A stretch of DNA of 64,000 bases from an uncultured Saprospiraceae bacterium (GTDB taxonomy: Bacteria; Bacteroidota; Bacteroidia; Chitinophagales; Saprospiraceae): NCBI GenBank assembly GCA_937959275.1, contig CALGLU010000058.1, positions 1 to 64,000 of the forward strand. Direction: 5' to 3'. Within the stretch, counting starts at the first letter, position 1. Each line of letters starts with the position of its first letter. The notes beneath the pieces were generated by a model. It had not been told where the DNA came from. It did no database searches and worked only from the letters and a program-made list of their open reading frames with translations. Below are positions 40,301 through 48,543 of this stretch, one piece after another. The position numbers and the translations under genes are program-made.

Positions 40301-43300
40301 ATCAACCATGTCTGCCATTCCATCATCAACACAAACTGATAATGATGTGACTCCTGAATTTGCAGTAATGCTACCACCACTAACTTCATAAACTTCTTCT
40401 ACACAACTTTCGCGAGTAACTGTAATTGTATTTGAAATTTTAACACATCCTGTCACGTCAGAGAGCGCTTCGCCCGGTGTTAAGCCTGAGAATGGTTCAA
40501 GTATACTAGCATATTGTACAATACATACACCAACTTCCTGCCCTTCAAAATTGAGAACAGCACTATTTTCTAGATCAAGAATGATTCCTTGTGCATCAGT
40601 TATTATGAATAGACCTGCACCAAGATTTCCAGTTTGCGTTATTGCTAAAGATTCATTCAGACCATCATCAACACACACAGTTGTTGCTGTCTCTCCATTT
40701 GTAAGAGCAATAGAACCAGAAGCTATATCATCACAAGTTGTCATGGCACAATTGCCACTCAACCTCGTCACTGTAATCGGATTAGACAAAGAGAAGCATC
40801 CCTCAAAGGTGCTTACGTTTATGCCAACCCTTACATTGAATGTGCTGTCACGTGTACTAAGATGCCATACTTGACACATACCCGGTCCTGAGCTTTCAAA
40901 ATCAAAATTAGAGTTTTGACCATCCTGAACACCGACTACCATACCTAAAGAATCTGTTACAATCCACTGACTGATACCATTAGCACCAGCTACCGTCGCA
41001 GAGAACATATCACTCACATTATCATCTACACACAAGGTAATTGCGGTTAAGCTATCACTCGTCATAATGCTTCCTCCATTAACTAGGCATGGCTCTGTAG
41101 AGCACAATTCTCTATTGACGATGACAGGATTTGAAATCTGGGTACAACCCATAATATCTGTTACATTGTTACCTGGAATCAATCCTGAAATCGGATCAAG
41201 CACGCCTAAGTGTCTAATATAACATTGACCAGAATTGACACCTTCAAAATTGAAGATGGCATCATTTTCTACGCTTAATATTATTCCTGTTGAATCTGTA
41301 ACTATCCAAATGCTACCGCCTACATTTCCTGTTATTTCACCTATAATGTTTTCATCCATTCCATCATCTATACACACTGTGATTTCTGTCAATCCATTCA
41401 TCACGGAGATCGAACCTGATCTGATATCATCACATGTTAGTGGAGCACAGCCTACTTCTCTTGTCACTTCTATTGCATTCGAGAATTCAAAACATCCTGT
41501 AATTGAGCTAATGTTTTGGCCTATCGCAAAATTCGTTAAATCATCTATGGATGATACGTGACGGATGTAACATACACCTGAACCTGCGCTAGAAAAATCA
41601 AACCGTCGATCTGTTTGTATGTTTAATATTGTTCCACCTTCATTAGAGACCACCCACATCGATGTCCCGCTATTCCCAGCTAATAAAACTTCAACAATGT
41701 CTGGCACATCGTCTTCAATACATACAGACAAAGCAACTTGATTATTTATTGTTGTGATCTGTCCACCAATAGCATCACAAGGTGGAGGTCCACAACCCAC
41801 ATTTCGAGTCACTATAATTTGATTCGATAATGAAAAGTTACCCGTGACAGTACTGATATTCTGTCCAGCTTGCAATCCAACAAGATCACCAAAAGAGGCA
41901 ACGTGCCAAATCCGACATTCACCTGCACCTGTACCTTCAAAATTAAAATTAGCTGTGGCTTGTACTGATAATATTTGACCAGTAGAATCTGTCAAAACCC
42001 ATGTACTTTCGCCTTCATTGCCAGACAATGTAATCGTGATCATGTCAGGTAGATTATCATCTACACAAAATGTAAATGAAGTACTTGGTTCTTCTCCAGC
42101 CATATTTCCTTGACCTATAATGTTACCTCCAGATGCCATAGGGCCAGTATCGCAATCTTCTAATCGATTGACCGTAATCGGATTTGACAAATCAAAGCAT
42201 CCTTGGACAGCAGATAGATTCTCTCCCGTATTAAAACCTGTAATTGGATCTCTTAGTGCTATATTATAAATAAAGCATGTCCCAGCTTCTACACCTTCAA
42301 AATTAAATACATCTTCCGTTTGAATACCTAATATTTCGCCAACATTATTCGTCACTACCCAAAGACGTGCGCCGTTAAAATTGCTAACCAATACTTCTAT
42401 ATTTTCATTGACTCCATCAGTCACACAAACCGTTAGATTAGTCAAGCTGTCTGAAGTCATAATAACCCCACCATCAACTACACAAGTACTTGGACCACAA
42501 TTAATGACTCTCTCTACTGAAATTGAATTTGACAGTGAAAAACAACCCTCTATATCTGATAAGTTGCCATCAAGAGTAAATCCTGTAACAGGATCTTGCA
42601 AACTCATGTGGTATATAAAACATATCCCTTCTGGTGCACCTTCAAAATTGAAATTTGGTGTGCTCTGTATATCAAGAATATTGCCACCACCATCTGTGAG
42701 TACCCACGTAGTCGCTCCGACATTACCAGTTAATTCAATATCAACGACATCACTGATTCCATCATCAACACAGAATATGACATTAGCTGAACCGTCAGCA
42801 GAAACAATACTACCTCCAATGACAATACATGGATCAGGTCCACAGTCTACTTCTCTATTAACCTGGATACTATTGGATAATTGAAAACAACCACTTAAAT
42901 TAGCCAAAGGATCTCCTATTGTGAATCCTGTCAAACTATTATCTAAACTTAAATGATAGATGAAACAAACACCTGCACCAACGCCTTCAAAAGAAAATAT
43001 ATTCGTATTCTGAATATCAAGAATATTACCATCCGAATCAGTAATGACCCACGTCGAAGGACCTGAATTACCTGATAGTAAAATCTCAATTGCTTCAGCT
43101 TGCCCATCATCTACACAGACTGTAAGACTATTAGCTCCATCTTGAGTTGATATTGAACCCCCAATAATTCCATCACATGGTGGAGGACCACAATCCACTA
43201 ACCTTGTCACACGTATAGAATTAGAAATCGCAAAACAACCGCTAATCGCTGACACATTCGCGCCAACTGCAAAGCCTGTTATTGGATCTTCTAAACTCAT

Positions 43301-46300
43301 ATGCCAGATAAAACAGACTCCTGCTCCAGTATTAGTGAAATCAAAATTAGGATCATTCTGGATCATCATGATATTGCCTGACTCGTCTGTCACTAACCAT
43401 GTCGATGAACCAGTATTACCTGTTAGATCAACACTGACTACATTCGACTCACCATCTGATAAGCAGACTGATGCACTAGTTGCGCCACCAGTCGAAATAC
43501 TACCACTCGTCACAGTACACGCTGGTGCGCCACAATCCTCTAACCTTGTCACACTGATAGAATTAGAAATCGCAAAACAGCCGCTAATCGCTGACACATT
43601 CGCGCCAACTGCAAAGCCTGTAATTGGATCTTGTAAACTCATATGCCAGATAAAACAGACACCTGCTCCCGCATTTGTAAAATCAAAATTGGGATCATTC
43701 TGGATCATTAGAATATTGCCTGACTCATCTGTGACTAACCATGTCGATGAACCAGTATTGCCTGTTAGGTCAACACTGACCACATTCGACTCAGCATCTG
43801 ATAAGCAGACTGTTGTCGTTGTTGCACCTCCTGTAGAAATACTACCACTCGTCACATTACAAACTGGTGCGCCACAATCCTCTAACCTTGTCACACTGAT
43901 AGAATTAGAAATCGCAAAACAACCGCTAATCGCTGACACATTCGCGCCAACTGCAAAGCCTGTTATTGGATCTTGCAAACTCATGTGCCAGATCAAACAG
44001 ACTCCTGCTCCCGCATTTGTAAAATCAAAATTAGGATCATTCTGGATCATTAGAATATTGCCCGACTCGTCTGTTACTAACCATGTCGATGAACCAGTAT
44101 TGCCTGTTAGGTCAACACTGACTACATTCGATTCAGCATCTGATAAACAGACTGTTGTCGTTGTTGCACCTCCTGTAGATATACTACCACTCGTCACATT
44201 ACAAACTGGTGCGCCACAATCCACTAACCTTGTCACACTGATAGAATTAGAAATCGCAAAACAGCCGTCAATCGCTGACACATTCGCACCAACTGCAAAG
44301 CCTGTTATTGGATCTTGCAAACTCATGTGCCAGATCAAACAGACTCCTGCTCCCGCATTTGTAAAATCAAAATTAGGATCATTCTGGATCATCAATATAT
44401 TGCCTGACTCATCTGTGACTAACCATGTCGATGAACCAGTATTACCTGTTAGGTCAACACTGACTACATTCGACTCAGCATCTGATAAGCAGACTGTTGT
44501 CGTTGTTGCACCTCCTGTAGATATACTACCACTCGTTACATTACAAACTGGTGCTCCGCAATCCAATATTCTTGTAACGATTATTGAATTAGAAATCGCA
44601 AAACAGCCACCTAAATCTGAAACATTTGCACCGACAGCAAATCCTGTTATCGGATCATCTAAACTCATATGCCAGATATAACAGACTCCTGCCCCAGCAT
44701 TTGCAAAATCAAAATTTGAATCATTTTGAATCATCATTATATTACCTGATTCATCAGTCACTAACCAAGTAGATGAACCTGAATTACCAGAAAGATCTAC
44801 ACTAATTACATCAGAATCTGTATCGGATAAGCATACTGAAATACTTGTTTCTCCTTCAGTAGAGATAGTACCACTCGTTACATTGCATATTGGAGTTGTA
44901 CAATCCTCTTCTCTTGTTACTGTAATAGGATTAGACAAAGAGTAACAGCCTTCGATGTTGGCTGCATTCAACCCTACAGAAAACCCAGTTAAAGAATCTG
45001 TATAGCTCAAATGCCATATTTGACAAATGCCGACACTGACTCCATCAAAATTGAAGTTTGGAGAATTTTGCATAAGCAATATATTTCCATCAGTATCTGT
45101 TATCAACCAACTTGACAATCCATTATTACCACTTAAGTCTGCAGATAGGCCATCCTGTATATCATCATCAATGCAAAATGTAATTGAGGTTTGGCCAGAA
45201 ACGGAAATACTTCCACCATCAACAGTACACAATGGAGTTCCACAATTTATATCACGAGTGACTATAATAGCATTAGATAAATCATAACAGCCAGTAATTG
45301 CATCTATATCTTGTCCAATTCCAAAACCAACTAGAGGGTCTGAAAAACTGACATGATAAACTAAACAAATACCTTGTTCTGTACCTTCAAATTGGAAGTT
45401 TGAATCATCTTGAATAAGCAAAATTACACCGCTTGTATCAGCAACAACCCAATTCGAATTTCCGGTATTACCAGACACTGCAGGGACTAAATTATCAGAT
45501 AATCCATCATCAACACAATACCCAAATTGCGTTAGTCCACCGAAAGAAATAGCTCCTCCTTCGACTACACATGTCTGATTACCACAATCAGTTCTTTTGG
45601 TAACCGTAATCGCATTTGAAAGATCAAAGCACCCATCAATTTCAGAAACATTTCGTCCTATTCCAAAGCCAGTCAATGGATCTTGCAAACTCATATGCCA
45701 AATCTGGCATGCATTTAACGATATGTTATCCAAACTGAAATTGGGACTATTTTGAATACCCACAATCCTTCCATTTAAATCGGTAATTAGCCATGTGGAA
45801 GGTCCACTATTACCAGTCAAGACAACTGAAATAATATCTTCAACATCATCATTTTGACAAATAGTTACGGAAGTCTGATTTGTATCCGTAACAATTGATC
45901 CGCCTTCTACATCGCAGACCATTGAGCCACAGTTAATTTCTCTTGTTATTGTAATTGGATTTGAATATCGGACACAGCCGATTACTTCAGATATATTAAC
46001 ACCAGAGTCCAATCCTTCTTCTGTATTATCTGTGCTCACATGCCAGAGTTGACAAACACCTTCTCCTGACCCCTCAAAATTGAACATATTATCTCGCGTC
46101 ACCATTAATATGTTTCCTGTCATATCAGTAATCACCCAATTTGATTCTCCGACATTATTTGCAACAGTTGGTGTTATTAAATCGCCAATTCCATCATCTA
46201 CACAATACGTAAATTCAGTTTGGCCATTAGCTGATATGATGCCTCCAATGACTGAGCATGGCTGCACCCCACAATCGCGTATTTTATTAACAAAGATTGA

Positions 46301-47719
46301 ATTTGAAAAACTGATACAGCCTTCAATATTGCTAATATTTTCACCAATAGTAAATCCTGTTATCGGATCCATGAGGCTTAAATGTCGGATAACACATGTC
46401 CCCACAGCACTACCTTCAAAATTAAACACAGGATCACTTTGGATAGATAAAATGACGCCATCAATGTCTAAGACAAGCCAAGTAGAAGGCCCACTATTAT
46501 TGATAAGTTGTATTTGCAAATTATCATTTAAGCCATCATCAACACAAACTGAAACGCTAGTTTCGTTTGTATTCTCAACTCCAATTGTTCCACCAACAAC
46601 AGTGCAGACAGGCGGCGCACAATCTGTTTCCTTTGTCAATTCAAGGAAATTACTAAGAGCGTAACATCCTTGGATATCAGCAATATTATTACCAACATCA
46701 AAATTCAATAATTCTGTGTTAAATAGAATACTAGAAATAAAGCATATAGTAGGGTCACTATGCGAAATGGCAATCGTAGATCTATTTGAAACCTGGAGAA
46801 TATTGCCATCAACATCAACCACGATATAGGCGCTCTTCTCCATATCACCAAGCGGACTCCGAGCATTAAAAACCTGAATTGTATCTGTGATTGCATCATC
46901 AACGCAAATACTCATAGTATTCACTGGCTCGAATATCAAAGGTCTGTAGCTAATTACCTGTGGCATTAGATCACAAGGATCCACACAGTTGGTTTCTTTG
47001 ATAATTTCATATGGTAATGAAAAATCTATGCATCCTTCAAAGGAATCAATATTTTGACCAACCCTCACAGACTGATCACCAAATGAAGCATAATAATAGA
47101 CATATAATGTACCCGCACCGGTACCTTCAAGGTTAAATACACCATCCGTAATGAGTTGTTGAATAACACCCAATTCATTGGCAACTACCCATCCTTCATG
47201 ATCTCCTCTTTGTGCACTCACAATAATTTCAATCCTGTCCGAGACACCATCGTCTACGCAAACCATTGAAGGATCATTTGATCTTAAGTAACCACCAAAT
47301 GGAGATACTCGATTGACCATGACGTAGTTTGAAAGATCAAACCAGCCTTTTATCTTTTTAACATTAAGTCCAATCCTTGGAGCGACTGTAAATTCGCTAT
47401 AACTAATATGAATGAGCTTATAAACAGCTGGATCTGCACCTGTAAGATCAAATGTAGGATCAGTTTGTAGTACCCTAATAACACCTAATTCTGTCGTTAA
47501 AGCATAGAGAGAGGAATCCCCCACATTGCCTTCTAGTTCTAATCTAACGATGTCTACTTCATTATCACCAATACACTGATCCGTATTAGAAGTCGTAGAA
47601 ATGACTCCTCCAATAGGTTTGTTTAGCTCAATCGCAGAGCCGCTAAGCGATACATTAAACAGGAAGTAAACGAGAAATGTAAGTGCTGCAATAGAATCAT
47701 TAGTCAACCTGACTCTCAT
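37334..47719 (-). CDS. Giant secreted protein of about 29 cysteine-containing ~114-aa repeats with T9SS tail
   Basis: A 3461-residue protein. The signal peptide is near residues 1-28 (LVYFLFNVSLSGSA). From about residue 35 to 3370 it consists of about 29 repeats of roughly 114 residues. A full unit has five Cys (positions 1, 19, 69, 95, 110): a CxVxGGSI strand, CVDDG, GNxGxSTWLVTDxxGNIL, FEGxGxGxCxIWHMS, GCFxLSN and an xVTRxxDC end. The cysteines probably form disulphides. The C terminus has a type-A CTD (GNPVSNELVLNIHSE, then DLPNGLYYTTLRNN), so T9SS exports it. The repeat is not one I can name. It could be a surface filament or adhesin. Units 10-12 are almost identical, showing recent duplication. 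The GxxIxxI-type strands suggest a beta-rich fold. Confidence 0.88.
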   Translation of the reverse strand: MRVRLTNDSIAALTFLVYFLFNVSLSGSAIELNKPIGGVISTTSNTDQCIGDNEVDIVRLELEGNVGDSSLYALTTELGVIRVLQTDPTFDLTGADPAVYKLIHISYSEFTVAPRIGLNVKKIKGWFDLSNYVMVNRVSPFGGYLRSNDPSMVCVDDGVSDRIEIIVSAQRGDHEGWVVANELGVIQQLITDGVFNLEGTGAGTLYVYYYASFGDQSVRVGQNIDSFEGCIDFSLPYEIIKETNCVDPCDLMPQVISYRPLIFEPVNTMSICVDDAITDTIQVFNARSPLGDMEKSAYIVVDVDGNILQVSNRSTIAISHSDPTICFISSILFNTELLNFDVGNNIADIQGCYALSNFLELTKETDCAPPVCTVVGGTIGVENTNETSVSVCVDDGLNDNLQIQLINNSGPSTWLVLDIDGVILSIQSDPVFNFEGSAVGTCVIRHLSLMDPITGFTIGENISNIEGCISFSNSIFVNKIRDCGVQPCSVIGGIISANGQTEFTYCVDDGIGDLITPTVANNVGESNWVITDMTGNILMVTRDNMFNFEGSGEGVCQLWHVSTDNTEEGLDSGVNISEVIGCVRYSNPITITREINCGSMVCDVEGGSIVTDTNQTSVTICQNDDVEDIISVVLTGNSGPSTWLITDLNGRIVGIQNSPNFSLDNISLNACQIWHMSLQDPLTGFGIGRNVSEIDGCFDLSNAITVTKRTDCGNQTCVVEGGAISFGGLTQFGYCVDDGLSDNLVPAVSGNTGNSNWVVADTSGVILLIQDDSNFQFEGTEQGICLVYHVSFSDPLVGFGIGQDIDAITGCYDLSNAIIVTRDINCGTPLCTVDGGSISVSGQTSITFCIDDDIQDGLSADLSGNNGLSSWLITDTDGNILLMQNSPNFNFDGVSVGICQIWHLSYTDSLTGFSVGLNAANIEGCYSLSNPITVTREEDCTTPICNVTSGTISTEGETSISVCLSDTDSDVISVDLSGNSGSSTWLVTDESGNIMMIQNDSNFDFANAGAGVCYIWHMSLDDPITGFAVGANVSDLGGCFAISNSIIVTRILDCGAPVCNVTSGSISTGGATTTTVCLSDAESNVVSVDLTGNTGSSTWLVTDESGNILMIQNDPNFDFTNAGAGVCLIWHMSLQDPITGFAVGANVSAIDGCFAISNSISVTRLVDCGAPVCNVTSGSISTGGATTTTVCLSDAESNVVSVDLTGNTGSSTWLVTDESGNILMIQNDPNFDFTNAGAGVCLIWHMSLQDPITGFAVGANVSAISGCFAISNSISVTRLEDCGAPVCNVTSGSISTGGATTTTVCLSDAESNVVSVDLTGNTGSSTWLVTDESGNILMIQNDPNFDFTNAGAGVCFIWHMSLQDPITGFAVGANVSAISGCFAISNSISVTRLEDCGAPACTVTSGSISTGGATSASVCLSDGESNVVSVDLTGNTGSSTWLVTDESGNIMMIQNDPNFDFTNTGAGVCFIWHMSLEDPITGFAVGANVSAISGCFAISNSIRVTRLVDCGPPPCDGIIGGSISTQDGANSLTVCVDDGQAEAIEILLSGNSGPSTWVITDSDGNILDIQNTNIFSFEGVGAGVCFIYHLSLDNSLTGFTIGDPLANLSGCFQLSNSIQVNREVDCGPDPCIVIGGSIVSADGSANVIFCVDDGISDVVDIELTGNVGATTWVLTDGGGNILDIQSTPNFNFEGAPEGICFIYHMSLQDPVTGFTLDGNLSDIEGCFSLSNSISVERVINCGPSTCVVDGGVIMTSDSLTNLTVCVTDGVNENIEVLVSNFNGARLWVVTNNVGEILGIQTEDVFNFEGVEAGTCFIYNIALRDPITGFNTGENLSAVQGCFDLSNPITVNRLEDCDTGPMASGGNIIGQGNMAGEEPSTSFTFCVDDNLPDMITITLSGNEGESTWVLTDSTGQILSVQATANFNFEGTGAGECRIWHVASFGDLVGLQAGQNISTVTGNFSLSNQIIVTRNVGCGPPPCDAIGGQITTINNQVALSVCIEDDVPDIVEVLLAGNSGTSMWVVSNEGGTILNIQTDRRFDFSSAGSGVCYIRHVSSIDDLTNFAIGQNISSITGCFEFSNAIEVTREVGCAPLTCDDIRSGSISVMNGLTEITVCIDDGMDENIIGEITGNVGGSIWIVTDSTGIILSVENDAIFNFEGVNSGQCYIRHLGVLDPISGLIPGNNVTDIMGCTQISNPVIVNRELCSTEPCLVNGGSIMTSDSLTAITLCVDDNVSDMFSATVAGANGISQWIVTDSLGMVVGVQDGQNSNFDFESSGPGMCQVWHLSTRDSTFNVRVGINVSTFEGCFSLSNPITVTRLSGNCAMTTCDDIASGSIALTNGETATTVCVDDGLNESLAITQTGNLGAGLFIITDAQGIILDLENSAVLNFEGQEVGVCIVQYASILEPFSGLTPGEALSDVTGCVKISNTITVTRESCVEEVYEVSGGSITANSGVTSLSVCVDDGMADMVDFSLTGATGFSTWLITDTLGAVLEVFEGETQDFEGADEGRCLIWHLAARDSSYNVAVGQNANALEGCFDLSNAITLDREVNCAADTCIVNGGMIVADTGETEVTICTTDGISDEFEIIVTDNIGNFSVFAATDTSGQILGLQFEPTINLEGTRAGITIMYHISFRDSITGGELSQNINSLPGCASISNPITIIAQENCGQSTCDLLAPTLSLAGGAIDMTVCTDDSLGDNLDVSIIAGSGDSSIWLITDTTGVILALPQGPPFNFEGQAPGICRIWNLTFIDSIGGIAIDANASDITGCFSLSNPIQVTKINDCTTMTCEARTATIALDNNQTAVTVCTDDELEENLNVNVLNAGAGDSTLWLITDTLGMIIAVESGPPFNFEGVEAGICLIWNLNYNDAITGAEVGSNASEITGCAELSNSIRVTRITDCTTETCSAMAGVIRVGEDQTTTIVCVDDEMDDNLEVVQAGGMGDSSLWLITDTTGVIISIPTGLPFNFEGIAPGLCQIWHVMYNDTLSGVDMGANISDIEGCFAFSNAIQVSREIECSDTLCIADGGELATLTGDTIVSVCAGDGFDDLVVYTVSNAVGGNDFYLVTDTFGIIEHLVASDTFNFEMQGAGVSNIYHLSFIGELDNVVVTGNISNLVGCFDLSNPIRVEREINCTDCPAIGGNIVLEDGSTSDTLCVGDGQDDVVNAIVTASSGESIVWLTTDTLGNVISTQANGSFEFDEAGSGVCQIWHMSMIGTVTGIVMGENVSGFEGCFDLSNPITIVRDFVDGGMVSTDSLDTELTICVGDSIRDVLNFVNTSTSTLNYTYLITDVNNRFLAISSGSIDINNIGVGMCRVYGVSHKGSAQDTSTFTIETQEDVTTTPIADCFELSSNFIQITRVEGDDCPGDAGLIADGGLSFVAMGNPVSNELVLNIHSEYVEDQVWVEIRDVNGFLVYSEDINMGIGAMTKKIDVSDLPNGLYYTTLRNNYNLQHKKIVIQR
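43187..44553 (-). repeat. Four tandem 342-bp units, three almost identical, inside the 3461-aa gene
   Basis: The anchor word GGTGCGCCACAATCC recurs with exact 342-base steps near 43527, 43869 and 44211, and a related form is near 44553. Units from 43528 to 44553 differ at only a few bases, while the rest of the 29-copy array is diverged. This points to recent tandem duplication or gene conversion, and 342 is a multiple of three so the frame is kept. Confidence 0.9.
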
Positions 47720-48025
47720 AAATCAATTGTTAAGAATTGTAATAAATAGGTTACTGTGGTTCTATCATGCAATGTTAGTCATTGCATCTGCTGGGTGGAC
47801 TTATCAAGCAAATGTACAAAACATATTATGATTTTTTATAATATGTAGTAGAAATTGGTATAAAATTTGTCTTACTGTAGTAAAATCCCAATAATTAGGG
47901 ATTGACAAATTGACAAATTGTTAATAATTTAATTTAAAATTTATACCATGATAGTATTCTCAATTGCAGCTTTGATCATTGTCATATATGGAGAGCGCTT
48001 TTTGAAAGAGGCTTTTCAGTAGTTA
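47720..48025. promoter_or_regulatory. 306-base leader region of the 3461-aa gene with two inverted repeats
   Basis: There is no long gene here. Two perfect inverted repeats lie upstream of the giant gene: ATGCAATG-TTAGT-CATTGCAT at 47767-47787 and ACATATTAT-GATTTTTT-ATAATATGT at 47821-47846. A minus-strand TACATTTG at 47809-47816 matches the TAnnTTTG -7 consensus but has no TTG partner at the right distance. Near 47901 the word ATTGACAA is directly repeated. A 24-codon frame at 47948-48022 (+) is treated as doubtful. Confidence 0.4.
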
Positions 48026-48493
48026 TTATTGCACAGCTTCATACATTGTTCTGACAACTTGCTCACTAAATGTGCCTAGTAACCCTCTTTGAAATAGGTA
48101 TTCTTTATCGCCATTTAGTTTTACATATCTAAAATCATAATTGATGTTTTCTTCGTCAATCTTCTTTTCGAAGATGAATCCATTTTCATATTCCTCAATT
48201 ATTTTTGAAAAGAATGGACTTTCTTTTACACTTTTAAGTTGATCCGCTACAATTTTAGCTTTATCAAAGGTGGTACTTTGAGAGGCGATGATTTGCAAAT
48301 TGAACTCTTTGTCATCTTGTATTGTAATATCCTTCCAAACGCCCAAATCATCAACAGTGACGACTGAACCTTCAGGTGCATTTACTTTAAGTGGCACACC
48401 ATATTCTAATAAGTCTAGTGCTTTTAGGTTAGTATTTTCTGATTTACACGATACAATCAGGATTACGAAAAACAAGAATATTGAATACTTCAT
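48026..48493 (-). CDS. Small lipoprotein of unknown function
   Basis: A 155-residue protein. The N terminus MKYSIFLFFVILIVSCKSEN has a typical lipoprotein signal with Cys16 as the likely lipidation site. The mature part contains GSVVTVDDLGVWKDITIQDD and a long middle section rich in Lys, Glu and Ile. No domain was recognised. It lies 50 bases downstream of dnaE on the same strand and could be co-transcribed with it, though no functional link is implied. Confidence 0.7.
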   Translation of the reverse strand: MKYSIFLFFVILIVSCKSENTNLKALDLLEYGVPLKVNAPEGSVVTVDDLGVWKDITIQDDKEFNLQIIASQSTTFDKAKIVADQLKSVKESPFFSKIIEEYENGFIFEKKIDEENINYDFRYVKLNGDKEYLFQRGLLGTFSEQVVRTMYEAVQ

Positions 48494-48543
48494 AGCTTAC
48501 ACTTTCATTGAGACACTTTTGTACAAGCATCATTTACAGTCTA

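Noticed and set aside
43335-44681. 448-codon plus-strand open frame opposite the 342-bp repeats
   Set aside because: It is the antisense shadow of an in-frame repeat array. It has no own start context and the same codon pattern repeats because the minus-strand units do. The minus-strand protein has signal peptide, repeats and CTD.
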